Made by a program: the position numbers and the translations under genes. Below, one piece after another: positions 1 through 9,352 of a stretch of 64,000 nt of DNA. Numbering within the stretch: the first letter of the stretch is position 1; each line of letters starts with the position of its first letter. The notes below the pieces were generated by a model. That model searched no databases. It saw only the letters and a list, made by a program, of their open reading frames with translations, and was not told where the DNA came from. The stretch lies in assembly GCF_028200735.1 (NCBI RefSeq), contig NZ_JAQKPV010000012.1:62001-126000 (forward strand). The letters run 5' to 3'. This DNA is from Streptomyces sp. ACA25 (GTDB lineage Bacteria > Actinomycetota > Actinomycetes > Streptomycetales > Streptomycetaceae).

Positions 1-126
1 GTGCTCTCCGCCTGTGGCGAACCCGGCCTCCTGGGGGGCCGGAAAATATGCCAGAGTTGCCACCTTCGGGCCGTGAGCACGTAGCGTACGGCTCGCAGCC
101 GGGTCTACCGGGAAGGGGCCGCTGGA

Positions 127-1032
127 TTGAGCACGCACGCACCGCAGGTACCGCGCACGGCGCAGCCTGTCGCGCTCCCGGCCACGCTCGACGAAGCCGT
201 GGCCGCACTGTCCGCCGTGCCCGCCGCCGTGCCGGTCGCGGGCGGCACGGACCTGATGTCGGGCGTGAACGCCGGCCTGTTGCGGCCCTCCGCGCTCGTC
301 GGGCTCGGCCGGCTGGGCGAGCTGCGCAGCTGGGAGTACCAGGACGGGCACGCGCTCCTCGGCGCGTGTCTCACGCATGCCCGGATGGGCCGGCCGGACT
401 TCGCCGCGCTCATGCCGGCGCTCGCCGCCGCCGCCCGGACCGCTGGACCGCCGCAGGTCAGAAACGCCGGCACCCTGGGCGGCAACATCATCACCGCCGC
501 TCCCACCGGTGACACGCTGCCGGTCCTCGCCGCGCTCGAGGCGACCCTGATCATCGCCGGGCCGGGCGGTGAGCGCCGGGAGACACCGGTCAGCCACCTC
601 CTCGCCGGCCGGGACCGGCTGCAGCCCGGCGAGCTGCTGGCGCACGTCCGCGTACCGCTGCTGCACGCCGCGCAGACCTTCCTCAAGGCCACCGGCCGCA
701 CCGGACCGGCCCGCGCGCTGGCCTCGGTGTCCGTGGTCCTGGACCCGGCGCACCGTCAGGTGCGCTGCGCGGTCGGGGCCGTCGCCCCGATGCCGCTGCG
801 CCCGCTGGAGGCCGAGCGCTGGGTGGCGTCACTGGTCGACTGGGACGGAGAACGCGGCCTCACCCCCGAGGTGCTGGCGGCTTTCGGTGACTATGTCGCG
901 GCCGCCTGCATCCCCGCGCCGGAACCACCGGCGGACGGTGGTCCGGCCGCTGAGCTGCCTCCCGCCGCACTGCATCTCAGGCGTACCGTGGCGGCACTGG
1001 CCCGCCGCGGACTCGGGAGGGCTCTTTCGTGA
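127..1032 (+). CDS. FAD-binding subunit of xanthine dehydrogenase-type molybdoenzyme
   Basis: First gene of a three-gene molybdo-flavoenzyme operon. It should carry the FAD that takes electrons from the 2Fe-2S subunit and hands them to NAD or another acceptor. The CO-dehydrogenase flavoprotein fold is visible: the PVAGGTDL pyrophosphate-binding motif (about residues 36-43) and RNAGTLGGNI (about 112-121). At 301 aa the length is normal for a separate FAD subunit. The start is TTG, with a GGGAAGGGG ribosome site 5-10 bases upstream; no better start is in frame. The stop overlaps the next gene by 4 bases (GTGA), indicating translational coupling. The real substrate (xanthine or another heterocycle or aldehyde) cannot be read from this subunit. 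Confidence 0.9.
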   Translation: MSTHAPQVPRTAQPVALPATLDEAVAALSAVPAAVPVAGGTDLMSGVNAGLLRPSALVGLGRLGELRSWEYQDGHALLGACLTHARMGRPDFAALMPALAAAARTAGPPQVRNAGTLGGNIITAAPTGDTLPVLAALEATLIIAGPGGERRETPVSHLLAGRDRLQPGELLAHVRVPLLHAAQTFLKATGRTGPARALASVSVVLDPAHRQVRCAVGAVAPMPLRPLEAERWVASLVDWDGERGLTPEVLAAFGDYVAAACIPAPEPPADGGPAAELPPAALHLRRTVAALARRGLGRALS

Positions 1033-2186
1033 GCAATGACCAGCAGCCGTACGTACCTCCCCCGCGTGCCGGATGGGGCGGAGAGCACGATCCGGACACC
1101 ACCGCCTTCCTGCAGTTGCCGCAGCCCGACCGGCCGGGCGACCCGGACGGCGACCCGCTTGCCGCGCCGGGGCACGGCTACCGGCCGCCCGTCATCGGGG
1201 AGGCCGCGGGCCCTCTCGTGACGTCGCGGCCGAGCACCGACCCGGCGGCACCGGGATCGTGGACGATGCCCTTCGCCACCGGCGGCTCGCCGGCGCCCTC
1301 CGACGAGCCGGTGCCGGACACCGCGGGCCGTCGGGAGGACACCGGATTCCCGCTCGCGGCCGGCTCCCCTCCTGTCGGAGAGGACACCGCGGGCAGCGGC
1401 CCGCCCGGGGTCGCCGCCATGGGGCAGGGCGCCGCCGCTGCCCTTGCGGGCTCCCTGGAGGGCCGTGCCCGGACCCGTCCGCACGGTGCGGGCGAGGAGA
1501 CTGCCTCCTGGCAGGAGGACGTCCGGCCGGGCGGCCACGAGCAACCGGAGGCCGCCGGTCACGCCCCCTGGCTGCCGGAGCCGGATCCTGCCGGGCTGCC
1601 CGAGTCGCCGGCCCCCGCCCGTCAGGCGGGCCCGGGTACTGCCAGCGACCATCCGCTCGCCTCGTACGTGCTGAGGGTGAACGGCGCCGAGCGGCCCGTC
1701 ACCGACGCCTGGATCGGTGAGTCGCTGCTGCATGTCCTGCGGGAGCGGCTGGGACTCGCCGGCGCGAAGGACGGCTGCTCGCAGGGCGAATGCGGCGCCT
1801 GCTCGGTGCAGGTCGACGGGCGGCTCCTCGCCGCCTGCCTGGTGCCGGCGGCAACCGCGGCCGGCTGCGAGATCCGCACCGTGGAAGGCCTGGGCACCGA
1901 CGGCGTCCCCTCGGACGTCCAGCGGGCGCTGGCCCGCACCGACGTGCAGTGCGGCTTCTGCCTGCCCGGCATGGCGATGACCGTGCACGATCTGCTGGAG
2001 GGCAACCACCGTCCCACCGAGCTGGAGACCCGGCAGGCGCTGTGCGGCAACCTGTGCCGCTGCTCCGGCTACCGAGGAGTGCTCGAAGCGGTTGCGGCCG
2101 TCGCCGAGGAGCGGGCCGGCCGGGCCGAGGAGCCCGTCGGCTCCGACCGGGGAGAAGGCCCTGCGGGAAGGGGGGACGAGGCGTGA
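1029..2186 (+). CDS. 2Fe-2S subunit with long Pro/Gly/Ala-rich N-terminal extension
   Basis: Iron-sulfur subunit relaying electrons from molybdopterin to FAD. The conserved part is only the last ~165 residues: a plant-type 2Fe-2S motif (Cys250, 255, 258, 270) and a C-terminal helical 2Fe-2S domain with CGFC (Cys308/311) and CGNLCRC (Cys339/343/345). About 215 residues ahead of it are low complexity, rich in Pro, Gly, Ala, Asp and Glu, with no recognisable domain and no signal peptide. The reading frame is intact and uses normal high-GC codon positions, so the extension looks real; similar extensions are known from Streptomyces homologues. GTG start overlaps the preceding stop; its own stop overlaps the next start (GTGA). 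Confidence 0.9.
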   Translation: MSNDQQPYVPPPRAGWGGEHDPDTTAFLQLPQPDRPGDPDGDPLAAPGHGYRPPVIGEAAGPLVTSRPSTDPAAPGSWTMPFATGGSPAPSDEPVPDTAGRREDTGFPLAAGSPPVGEDTAGSGPPGVAAMGQGAAAALAGSLEGRARTRPHGAGEETASWQEDVRPGGHEQPEAAGHAPWLPEPDPAGLPESPAPARQAGPGTASDHPLASYVLRVNGAERPVTDAWIGESLLHVLRERLGLAGAKDGCSQGECGACSVQVDGRLLAACLVPAATAAGCEIRTVEGLGTDGVPSDVQRALARTDVQCGFCLPGMAMTVHDLLEGNHRPTELETRQALCGNLCRCSGYRGVLEAVAAVAEERAGRAEEPVGSDRGEGPAGRGDEA

Positions 2187-4510
2187 CGACTCAGCCCGAC
2201 GGCGCCACCGCCGTCACCGTGACGCCGGTGGGCGTTCCGTCCGCGCGGCCTCCTGCCGCGGCGGCCTCGCTCGGCATGGGGGTATCGCTGCGGAGCGCGG
2301 ACGCGGACGCCAAGGCCCAGGGAGTTTTTCCGTACACCGCCGATCTCTGGGCCGAGGGCCTGCTGTGGGCCGCGGTGCTGCGGTCCCCGTACCCGCGGGC
2401 CCGTATCGCCGGTATCGACACCACCGAGGCCGAGGCGCTGCCCGGGGTGCGGGCCGTGGTCACGCACCGCGACGTGGTCGAGGGGTCCACGATCGGCCGG
2501 ACCGTCGCCGACCGCCCGCCGTTCGCCGCCGACTGCGTGCGGTACCACGGTGAGCCGGTCGCCGCCGTCGCGGCCGACCACCCCGACACCGCCCGATTGG
2601 CCGCTGCGGCCATCGTCGTCGAGTACGAGCCCCTGGAGCCGGTCACCGACCCGGAGCAGTCCTTCGAGGCCGAGCCCCTGCACCCGGACGGCAATCTGAT
2701 CCGGCACATCCCGCTGCGCAGTGGTGACCCGGGCACCACCGGTGACGTCATCGTCGAAGGGCTGTACCGCATCGGCCGCCAGGACCCGGCACCGATCGGC
2801 GCCGAGGCAGGCCTCGCGGTGCCGCGTCCGGACGGCGGTGTGGAGGTCTACACGGGGGCCACCGACCCGCACACCGACCGGGACCGGCTGGCGGACTGCC
2901 TGGGCCTGGACACCGAGCACGTCAAGATCTACGTCACCGGCGTCCCCGGGGCCCTGGGCGACCGGGAGGACCTGGGTGTCCTGCTCCCGCTCGCCCTGCT
3001 GGCGATCCGCACCGGATGCCCGGTCAAGCTCGCCGCCACCCGCGAGGAGTCCTTCCTCGGCCACGCGCACCGGCATCCGACCATGCTGCGTTACCGGCAT
3101 CACGCGGACACCGACGGCAAGCTCGTCAAGGTCGAGGCCGAACTGCTCATGGACGGCGGGGCGTACGCCGACGATTCCGCGGAGGCGCTCGCCGCCGCGG
3201 TTTCCTTCGCCGCCGGTCCGTACGTCGTGCCGCACGCGGTGATCGACGGCTGGGTCGTCCGGACGAACAACCCGCCCGCCGGGCACGTGCGGGGCGAGGG
3301 CGCCATGCAGGTGTGCGCCGCGTACGAGGGCCAGATGGACAAGCTGGCCGTCCGGCTGGGCATGGACCCCGCCGACCTGCGGGCCCGGAACGTGCTGGGT
3401 ACCGGCGACACGTTGCCCACCGGGCAGACCGTCACCTGCCCGGCGCCGGTGGCCGAGCTGCTGCAGGCCGTGCGGGAGGCCCCGCTGCCCGCGCTGCCCA
3501 AGGAGGGGCCGGTCGAGGACTGGCTGCTGCCCGGCGGGCCGGAGGGCGCCGGGGAGCCCGGCGCGGTGCGCCGCGGCGTCGGCTACGCGCTGGGCATGGT
3601 GCACATGCTCGGCGCGGAGGGCGCCGACGAGGTGTCCACCGCCACGGTGAAGGTGGAGGGCGCGGTGGCCACTGTGCTGTGCGCCGCCGTGGAGACCGGC
3701 CAGGGCTTCACCACGCTCGCCCGGCAGATCGTGCAGGACGTCCTCGGGCTGGAGGAGGTCCACGTCGCCTCCGTCGACACCGACCAGCCCCCGGCCGGTC
3801 CCGGCTGCCGGGGGCGGCACACCTGGGTGTCGGGTGGTGCGGTGGAGCGGGCCGCGAAGATGGTCCGGACGCAGCTGCTGCAACCGCTGGCGGCCAAGTT
3901 CGGCATGTCCGTGGAGCTGCTGTCCATCGCCGACGGGAAGATCACCTCCTACGACGGGGTGCTGAGCACCACCGTTTCCGAGGCACTGGAGGGCAAGGAG
4001 CTGTGGGCCACCGCGCAGTGCCGCCCGCATCCGACCGAACCACTGAGCGAAACCGGGCAGGGTGACGCGTTCGTCGGGCTGGCTTTCGCTGCGGTGCGCG
4101 CCGTCGTCGATGTCGACATAGAGCTCGGCAGCGTCCGGGTGGTGGAGATGGCCCTTGCCCAGGACGTCGGCCGGGTGCTCAACCCCGATCAGCTCCGCGC
4201 CCGGCTCGAGGCGGGCGTCACCCAGGGCGTCGGTGCGGCGCTCTCGGAGCACCTGCGGGTCACCCGGGGCATGGTCCGCCGCCCCGATCTGGCCGGCTAT
4301 GCCCTGCCGACCGCGCTGGACGCCCCCGTGATCAGGGTGGTGAAGCTCCTGGAGGAGCCGGACGTGGTGGCGCCCTTCGGCGCCAAGTCCGCGAGCGCCG
4401 CCCCGCTGGTGGTCTCGCCCGCGGCGGTCGCCGCGGCGGTCCGTGCCGCCACCGGCCGTCCGGTCAACCGTCTCCCGATCCGGCCCCAGGCGGCGGTCGG
4501 CACCGCCTGA
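2183..4510 (+). CDS. Molybdopterin-binding subunit, xanthine dehydrogenase family, catalytic Glu missing
   Basis: Large subunit, 775 aa from the GTG at 2183 that overlaps the previous stop. It has the aldehyde-oxidase/xanthine-dehydrogenase a/b hammerhead followed by the molybdopterin domain: substrate-side VRGEGAMQ (about residues 368-375) and cofactor-side ETGQGFTTLARQI (about 505-517). In hydroxylases of this family a Glu in a C-terminal GAKGVGE-type motif is the catalytic base. Here the motif reads GAKSASAAP (residues 733-741), putting Ala739 where the Glu belongs. The gene is otherwise complete, so this is a genuine family member with an altered active site. It may act by a different mechanism, on an unusual substrate, or be catalytically weak. 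Confidence 0.88.
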   Translation: MTTQPDGATAVTVTPVGVPSARPPAAAASLGMGVSLRSADADAKAQGVFPYTADLWAEGLLWAAVLRSPYPRARIAGIDTTEAEALPGVRAVVTHRDVVEGSTIGRTVADRPPFAADCVRYHGEPVAAVAADHPDTARLAAAAIVVEYEPLEPVTDPEQSFEAEPLHPDGNLIRHIPLRSGDPGTTGDVIVEGLYRIGRQDPAPIGAEAGLAVPRPDGGVEVYTGATDPHTDRDRLADCLGLDTEHVKIYVTGVPGALGDREDLGVLLPLALLAIRTGCPVKLAATREESFLGHAHRHPTMLRYRHHADTDGKLVKVEAELLMDGGAYADDSAEALAAAVSFAAGPYVVPHAVIDGWVVRTNNPPAGHVRGEGAMQVCAAYEGQMDKLAVRLGMDPADLRARNVLGTGDTLPTGQTVTCPAPVAELLQAVREAPLPALPKEGPVEDWLLPGGPEGAGEPGAVRRGVGYALGMVHMLGAEGADEVSTATVKVEGAVATVLCAAVETGQGFTTLARQIVQDVLGLEEVHVASVDTDQPPAGPGCRGRHTWVSGGAVERAAKMVRTQLLQPLAAKFGMSVELLSIADGKITSYDGVLSTTVSEALEGKELWATAQCRPHPTEPLSETGQGDAFVGLAFAAVRAVVDVDIELGSVRVVEMALAQDVGRVLNPDQLRARLEAGVTQGVGAALSEHLRVTRGMVRRPDLAGYALPTALDAPVIRVVKLLEEPDVVAPFGAKSASAAPLVVSPAAVAAAVRAATGRPVNRLPIRPQAAVGTA

Positions 4511-4513
4511 GCC

Positions 4514-4537
4514 GGGGGCCCGGCCGTGCGGGCCCCC
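4514..4537 (+). terminator. Hairpin after the molybdoenzyme operon
   Basis: Perfect 9-bp inverted repeat (arms GGGGGCCCG and CGGGCCCCC) with a 6-base loop, three bases after the stop of the large subunit. There is no T run, as is usual for high-GC actinobacterial terminators. Confidence 0.6.
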
Positions 4538-4662
4538 GCCCCTCGGGGCTCCGTCACCCACGCCCTCCGCCCTCCGTGCGCCGGCCGGAGGGCCGGCGGT
4601 GTGCGGGACCCGGCCGAGGGGTCTCTGGGCAAAACCCGCGGTCGGTCCTTACGGTTGGGCGT

Positions 4663-6168
4663 ATGACCCATGTCAACCTCGTGCCCGGCACCGACGCCCC
4701 GGAGATACCCCTCGATCCCTCCGGGGCGTCGAGTGTGCTCAGCCCGCGCTACCGCGCGCTCACGCTGGGCTGCGTCAGCGTCATCCTGCTGATCGCGTTC
4801 GAGGCGATGGCGGTCGGCACCGCCATGCCGGCCGCCGCGGAACAGTTGGACGGGGTCGCGCTCTACGCCTTCGCGTTCTCCGCGTTCTTCACCACCAGCC
4901 TGCTCGGCATGGTGGTCGCCGGCCAGTGGTCCGACCGCAAGGGGCCGACCGGCCCGGTGGTCGCCGGGATCGCCACCTTCTCGGCCGGGCTGCTGCTGTC
5001 CGGCACTGCGCAGAGCATGCTGATGTTCGTGGTGGGCCGGGCCGGCCAGGGGATCGGTGGCGGCCTGGTCATTGTGGCGCTGTACGTCACCGTGCGCCGT
5101 GCCTACCCGGAGCACCTGCGGCCGACCGCCCTGGCCGCGCTCTCCGCGGCCTGGGTGGTGCCCGCCATGCTGGGCCCGGTCATCGCCGGCACGGTCACCG
5201 AGCACTTCGGCTGGCGCTGGGTCTTCCTCGGGATCACCGTGCTGGTGATTCTTCCGCTGGCGGTGATGCTTCCCGCGCTGCGCCGCGCGGCGGGCGGGCC
5301 GCCCGAGGATGTGCCCTCCGGCCGGTTCGACGGGCGCCGGCTGTGGCTGGCCGTGGCCGTGGCGGCCGGCGCGGGCCTGCTGCAGTTCGGCGGCCAGGAG
5401 CTTCGCTGGCTGTCCGCGGTGCCGGTGGCCGCCGGGCTTGCCCTGCTGGCACCCGCCGCGGTGCGTCTCCTGCCGCGCGGCACGTTCCGGGCCGCGCGTG
5501 GACTGCCATCGGTGATCATGCTCCGCGGCCTGGTGTCCGCTGCCTTCCTGTCCACCCAGAGCTTCCTGCCGCTGATGCTGGTGACCCAGCGCGGACTGTC
5601 CTACACCCAGGCTGGGCTGACTCTCGCGGCGGCCGGCGGCGCCTGGGCGCTCGGATCCTTCGTGCAGTCCCGGCCCCGGCTGGAGCCGCACCGTTACCGG
5701 CTGGTCCGGGCCGGCACGGGGCTGGTCGCGGCGGGCGTGGCGCTGACCCCGTTGGTGCTGATCGACGCGGTCCCGGTCTGGACGCCCGCGGTGACCCTCA
5801 CCTTCGGCTGCTTCGGTATGGGCCTGGTCGTCACCTCCATGGGAGTGCTGGTGCTGCGGCTTTCCGGCCCCGGGAAGGCGGGTGACAACGTGGCCTCCCT
5901 GCAGGTGTGCGACAGCCTGTCGAACGTGGTGATGCTGACGGTCGTCGGCACCGCCTTCGCCGCCCTCGGCGGCGGCGCCGCCCAGGCCGCTGCTCACACT
6001 GCCGCCGCCGATCTGGACGGGGTGGGGCCGTCGGCCTTCGTGGTCGTCTACGCCGCCGCAACCGCCGTCGCCCTCCTCGCCGTCCTCGTCGGAGGCCGGC
6101 TGCGCACTCCTGCTCCCGCGCCCGGCCCCGGCCGGCGGGAGGTGGACGTCCCCGTCGTGCCGGGGTGA
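4663..6168 (+). CDS. MFS transporter, 14-TM drug:H+ antiporter type
   Basis: Integral membrane exporter, 501 aa from the ATG at 4663. About 14 hydrophobic segments can be counted, matching the DHA2 branch of the major facilitator superfamily. Motif A is visible as GQWSDRKGP after TM2, and a GRAGQGIGGG motif lies in TM4. The N-terminus before TM1 is hydrophilic. An in-frame ATG 87 bases upstream exists, but the intervening peptide looks like noncoding sequence and the later ATG gives a normal N-terminus. It stands alone: a terminator lies upstream and the next gene starts 66 bases after its stop. Substrate is unknown; no divergent TetR or MarR regulator is present to suggest one. Confidence 0.85.
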   Translation: MTHVNLVPGTDAPEIPLDPSGASSVLSPRYRALTLGCVSVILLIAFEAMAVGTAMPAAAEQLDGVALYAFAFSAFFTTSLLGMVVAGQWSDRKGPTGPVVAGIATFSAGLLLSGTAQSMLMFVVGRAGQGIGGGLVIVALYVTVRRAYPEHLRPTALAALSAAWVVPAMLGPVIAGTVTEHFGWRWVFLGITVLVILPLAVMLPALRRAAGGPPEDVPSGRFDGRRLWLAVAVAAGAGLLQFGGQELRWLSAVPVAAGLALLAPAAVRLLPRGTFRAARGLPSVIMLRGLVSAAFLSTQSFLPLMLVTQRGLSYTQAGLTLAAAGGAWALGSFVQSRPRLEPHRYRLVRAGTGLVAAGVALTPLVLIDAVPVWTPAVTLTFGCFGMGLVVTSMGVLVLRLSGPGKAGDNVASLQVCDSLSNVVMLTVVGTAFAALGGGAAQAAAHTAAADLDGVGPSAFVVVYAAATAVALLAVLVGGRLRTPAPAPGPGRREVDVPVVPG

Positions 6169-6234
6169 CCCCGTCCGGGCCGCGCCGGAACGGGAGGCCC
6201 GGGATCCGGGGAACCGATGCCGCATCATGGGGGT

Positions 6235-7059
6235 ATGCCCGAGGGTGACACGGTGTGGCAGGCCGCCCGGCGGCTCGACACCGCACTGGCCGGACAGGTG
6301 CTGGTCACCTCCGACCTGCGGACGCCGCGGCTGGCGACCGCCGACCTGCGGGGCCGCAGCGTCCTGGACGTCACTCCGCGCGGCAAGCACCTCCTCACCC
6401 GTGTCGAGGGCGGGCTGACCCTGCACTCGCACCTGCGGATGGACGGCGCGTGGAAGATCTACCCGGCCGGACAGCGCTGGACCGGTGGCCCCGCTCACCA
6501 GATCCGCGCCGTCCTCGGTACCGGGGAGCGGACCGCCGTCGGCTACCGGCTCCCGGTACTCGACCTGCTGCGCACCGCCGATGAACAGCGTGTCGTCGGC
6601 CATCTGGGCCCCGATCCGCTGGGCCCCGACTGGGACGCACGAGAAGCGCTGCGGCGTCTCCTCGCCGACCCCGCCCGCCCGCTCGGCGCGGCGCTGCTCG
6701 ATCAGCGCAACCTCGCGGGCATCGGCAACGTGTACATGGTGGAACTCTGCTTCCTCAGCCGGGTCACCCCCTGGCTGCCGGCCGGGGACCTCGCCGACCC
6801 CGAGGGTCTGGTCGCCACGGGCGAGCGGCTGCTGGCAGCCAACCGGGAGCGTCCCGTCCGCACGACGACGCCCCCGGCCGTCCGCGACCGTGCCCGCCCG
6901 CCTCAGCGTCTGTATCTGTACGGACGGGCGGGCCGTCCCTGCCTGGTCTGCGGCACCCCAGTCCGGGTCGCCTCCGTCTCGCACGGCGAACCCGGCCGTG
7001 AGCGCCCCGCCTACTGGTGCCCTGGCTGCCAGCGGGGCCCCACCCCCGGCCGGTCCTGA
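6235..7059 (+). CDS. Fpg/Nei-family DNA glycosylase (endonuclease VIII type)
   Basis: Base-excision repair enzyme that removes oxidised bases and nicks by beta/delta elimination. The mature N-terminus M-P-E-G-D gives the catalytic Pro2 and Glu3, which fixes the start at 6235. Other family features are RGKHLL with the beta-hairpin Lys, SHLRMDG, the helix-two-turn-helix with QRNLAGIGNVYMVE, and a C-terminal zinc finger with CLVC and CPGC pairs. Length 274 aa is normal. The N-terminal MPEGD plus the divergent C-terminus fit actinobacterial Nei2-type enzymes better than Fpg (MutM), but substrate preference cannot be proven from sequence. Confidence 0.9.
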   Translation: MPEGDTVWQAARRLDTALAGQVLVTSDLRTPRLATADLRGRSVLDVTPRGKHLLTRVEGGLTLHSHLRMDGAWKIYPAGQRWTGGPAHQIRAVLGTGERTAVGYRLPVLDLLRTADEQRVVGHLGPDPLGPDWDAREALRRLLADPARPLGAALLDQRNLAGIGNVYMVELCFLSRVTPWLPAGDLADPEGLVATGERLLAANRERPVRTTTPPAVRDRARPPQRLYLYGRAGRPCLVCGTPVRVASVSHGEPGRERPAYWCPGCQRGPTPGRS

Positions 7060-7215
7060 CGCAGCGGGTGGGACACCCGTGGGCGAGGCCGCCCGGCGGG
7101 TGCGGTGTGAGCTGGGTCGCAGTGAGCGCGCGGTGCGTGGTGTCCGGCACGCGACGGGCGCGGGCTGCCGGTAGGCTGACGCGGTCCTGCCGCCGTCGAC
7201 GACCTCGTGAGGACC

Positions 7216-9009
7216 GTGACTACCTCCGCCTCCACCTCGTCCCACCACCTGTCCCCGGCCTTTCCCGGCCGCGCCCCCTGGGGCACCGCGGGGAAACTGC
7301 GGGCCTGGCAGCAGGCCGCCATGGACCGCTACCTGCAGAAGCACCCTCAGGACTTTCTTGCGGTCGCCACTCCCGGCGCCGGGAAGACCACTTTCGCGCT
7401 GACGCTGGCGTCCTGGCTGCTGCACCACCACGTCGTGCAGCAGGTGACCGTGGTCGCGCCCACCGAGCATCTGAAGAAGCAGTGGGCCGAGGCCGCCGCA
7501 CGGGTGGGGATCAAGCTCGACCCGGACTACAGCGCCGGGCCGGTGGGGAAGGAGTACCACGGGGTCGCGGTCACCTACGCGGGCGTCGGCGTGCGGCCGA
7601 TGCTGCACCGCAATCGCTGTGAGCAGCGCAAGACGCTGGTCATTCTGGACGAGATACACCACGCCGGGGACTCCCGGTCCTGGGGTGAGGCGTGCCTGGA
7701 GGCGTTCGAACCGGCTGCCCGCCGGCTCTGCCTGACGGGTACGCCGTTCCGCTCCGACACCAACCCGATCCCCTTCGTCGAGTACGCCGAGGGAAACGAC
7801 GGTGTCCGCCGCTCGTCCGCCGACTACACATACGGCTACGGCAAGGCGCTGGCCGACGGCGTCGTCCGGCCGGTGATCTTCCTGTCCTACAGCGGCAGCA
7901 TGCGCTGGCGGACCAAGGCGGGCGACGAGATCGCGGCGCGGCTCGGTGAGCCGATGACGAAGGATGCGGTGTCCCAGGCGTGGCGCACCGCGCTCGCCCC
8001 GACGGGCGAATGGATGCCCAGTGTGCTGAGTGCGGCCGACCGCCGGCTCACGGAGGTGCGCCGGGCCGTCCCCGACGCTGCCGGGCTGGTCATCGCCACC
8101 GACCAGGAGTCGGCGCGGGCCTACGCCAAGCTGATCCGGAGCATCACCGGAGAGGGCGCCACCGTCGTGCTGTCGGACGACACCGGTGCCTCGCAGCGCA
8201 TCGAGGACTTCCGGCAGTCCGGTGACCGGTGGATGGTCGCGGTCCGCATGGTGTCCGAAGGGGTGGACATCCCCCGGCTGGCGGTCGGCGTCTACGCGAC
8301 GACGATCTCCACGCCGCTGTTCTTCGCCCAGGCGGTGGGCCGCTTCGTGCGTTCCCGGCGGCGGGGGGAGACGGCCTCCGTCTTCCTGCCGACGGTCCCG
8401 TCCCTGCTCGAGTTCGCCCACGAGATGGAGGTGGAGCGCGATCACGTCCTGGACAAGCCGAAGAAGGACACCGGGGACGACCCCTACGCCGAGGAGGCCG
8501 GTCTGCTGGAGGAGGCCGAGCGGCAGCAGGACGAGGACACCGGCGATCCCGACCAGTTGCCCTTCGAGGCCCTGGAATCGGACGCGGTCTTCGATCGGGT
8601 GATGTACGACGGCGCCGAATTCGGGATGCAGGCGCACCCCGGCAGCGCGGAGGAGCAGGACTATCTGGGGATCCCCGGCCTGCTCGAGCCGGATCAGGTC
8701 CAGATGCTGTTGCAGAAGCGCCAGGCCCGGCAGATCGCGCACAGCCGCCGCAAGCCGGACGCCGAGGCCGACCTGATCGAGCTGCCCGCGGACCGCCGGC
8801 CGGTGGTCACCCACAAGGAACTCCTGGCGCTGCGGAAGGAGCTCAACTCGCTGGTCGGCGCGTATGCCCACCAGGCGGGCAAGCCGCACGGCGTCATCCA
8901 CACCGAGCTGCGCCGCACCTGCGGCGGACCGCCGACCGCGGAGGCGACGGCCGGCCAGTTGCGGCAGCGGGTCACCAAGGTCCGCGAGTGGGCCACCAGG
9001 ATGCGCTGA
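7216..9009 (+). CDS. DEAD/DEAH-box superfamily 2 helicase
   Basis: ATP-dependent nucleic-acid helicase or translocase, 597 aa. Walker A is ATPGAGKTT (51-59), motif II is DEIHHAGD (from about residue 145), motif III is LTGTPFR, and the C-terminal RecA lobe has VSEGVDIPRL and a motif VI region QAVGRFVRSRR. The C-terminal ~150 residues are charged and helical, with no named domain. The GTG at 7216 was chosen because GAGG lies just upstream; a GTG 9 bases earlier would leave no ribosome site. The gene lies directly downstream of the DNA glycosylase on the same strand, which is suggestive of DNA repair but not proof. Confidence 0.9.
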   Translation: MTTSASTSSHHLSPAFPGRAPWGTAGKLRAWQQAAMDRYLQKHPQDFLAVATPGAGKTTFALTLASWLLHHHVVQQVTVVAPTEHLKKQWAEAAARVGIKLDPDYSAGPVGKEYHGVAVTYAGVGVRPMLHRNRCEQRKTLVILDEIHHAGDSRSWGEACLEAFEPAARRLCLTGTPFRSDTNPIPFVEYAEGNDGVRRSSADYTYGYGKALADGVVRPVIFLSYSGSMRWRTKAGDEIAARLGEPMTKDAVSQAWRTALAPTGEWMPSVLSAADRRLTEVRRAVPDAAGLVIATDQESARAYAKLIRSITGEGATVVLSDDTGASQRIEDFRQSGDRWMVAVRMVSEGVDIPRLAVGVYATTISTPLFFAQAVGRFVRSRRRGETASVFLPTVPSLLEFAHEMEVERDHVLDKPKKDTGDDPYAEEAGLLEEAERQQDEDTGDPDQLPFEALESDAVFDRVMYDGAEFGMQAHPGSAEEQDYLGIPGLLEPDQVQMLLQKRQARQIAHSRRKPDAEADLIELPADRRPVVTHKELLALRKELNSLVGAYAHQAGKPHGVIHTELRRTCGGPPTAEATAGQLRQRVTKVREWATRMR

Positions 9010-9042
9010 GCACCGGAATCGGACGAATCCGGTGCTCAGCGC
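9003..9042 (+). terminator. 15-bp perfect hairpin overlapping the helicase stop
   Basis: Inverted repeat with 15-base arms (9003-9017 and 9028-9042) and a 10-base loop. It begins inside the last codons of the helicase and includes its stop codon, so it is a transcription terminator or 3'-end stabiliser for that gene. Confidence 0.75.
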
Positions 9043-9352
9043 ACCACCGGTACGGCCGGTCAAGTGCCGGTGCAGTCTGCTGCAGAGCGCGGGGCGGAAA
9101 TGCGCAGAGAACTTTTTGGTGCTTTCCGCACAAATGACATGCACCTCTGCTCGGATTCTGGACATGCTCTTCCGCTCAGCGGTGCCGATGTATAGGTTTC
9201 CGGTCACGCGCAAGCCGGAGCAGCGCCGCCCCGGAAGCGCAGCCGGCTGTGTTGTGCCACCGCTACCGGCGGTTTCCCGCGTGTGCTCTCGGCCGGTCCG
9301 ATCTGCACATCTCGCTCGCGAGCACCGTCGGCTTCACCGATAAGGGGGCGTC
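9043..9352. other. Intergenic region upstream of the IclR gene
   Basis: About 310 bases with lower GC than the neighbours and no credible ORF. A stretch around 9105-9200 is relatively A/T-rich and includes a TATAGG element near 9191-9196 that could be a -10 box for the IclR gene. No clear operator palindrome was found. Confidence 0.4.

Noticed and set aside
2069..4561. 830-codon minus-strand ORF opposite the molybdo-subunit
   Set aside because: Antisense shadow of a gene with clear domain motifs; rich in Gly, Arg and His with no motif.
4297..9213. 1638-codon minus-strand ORF
   Set aside because: Lies antisense to the MFS, Nei-type and helicase genes; its protein is low complexity, the usual result of high-GC third positions removing stop codons.
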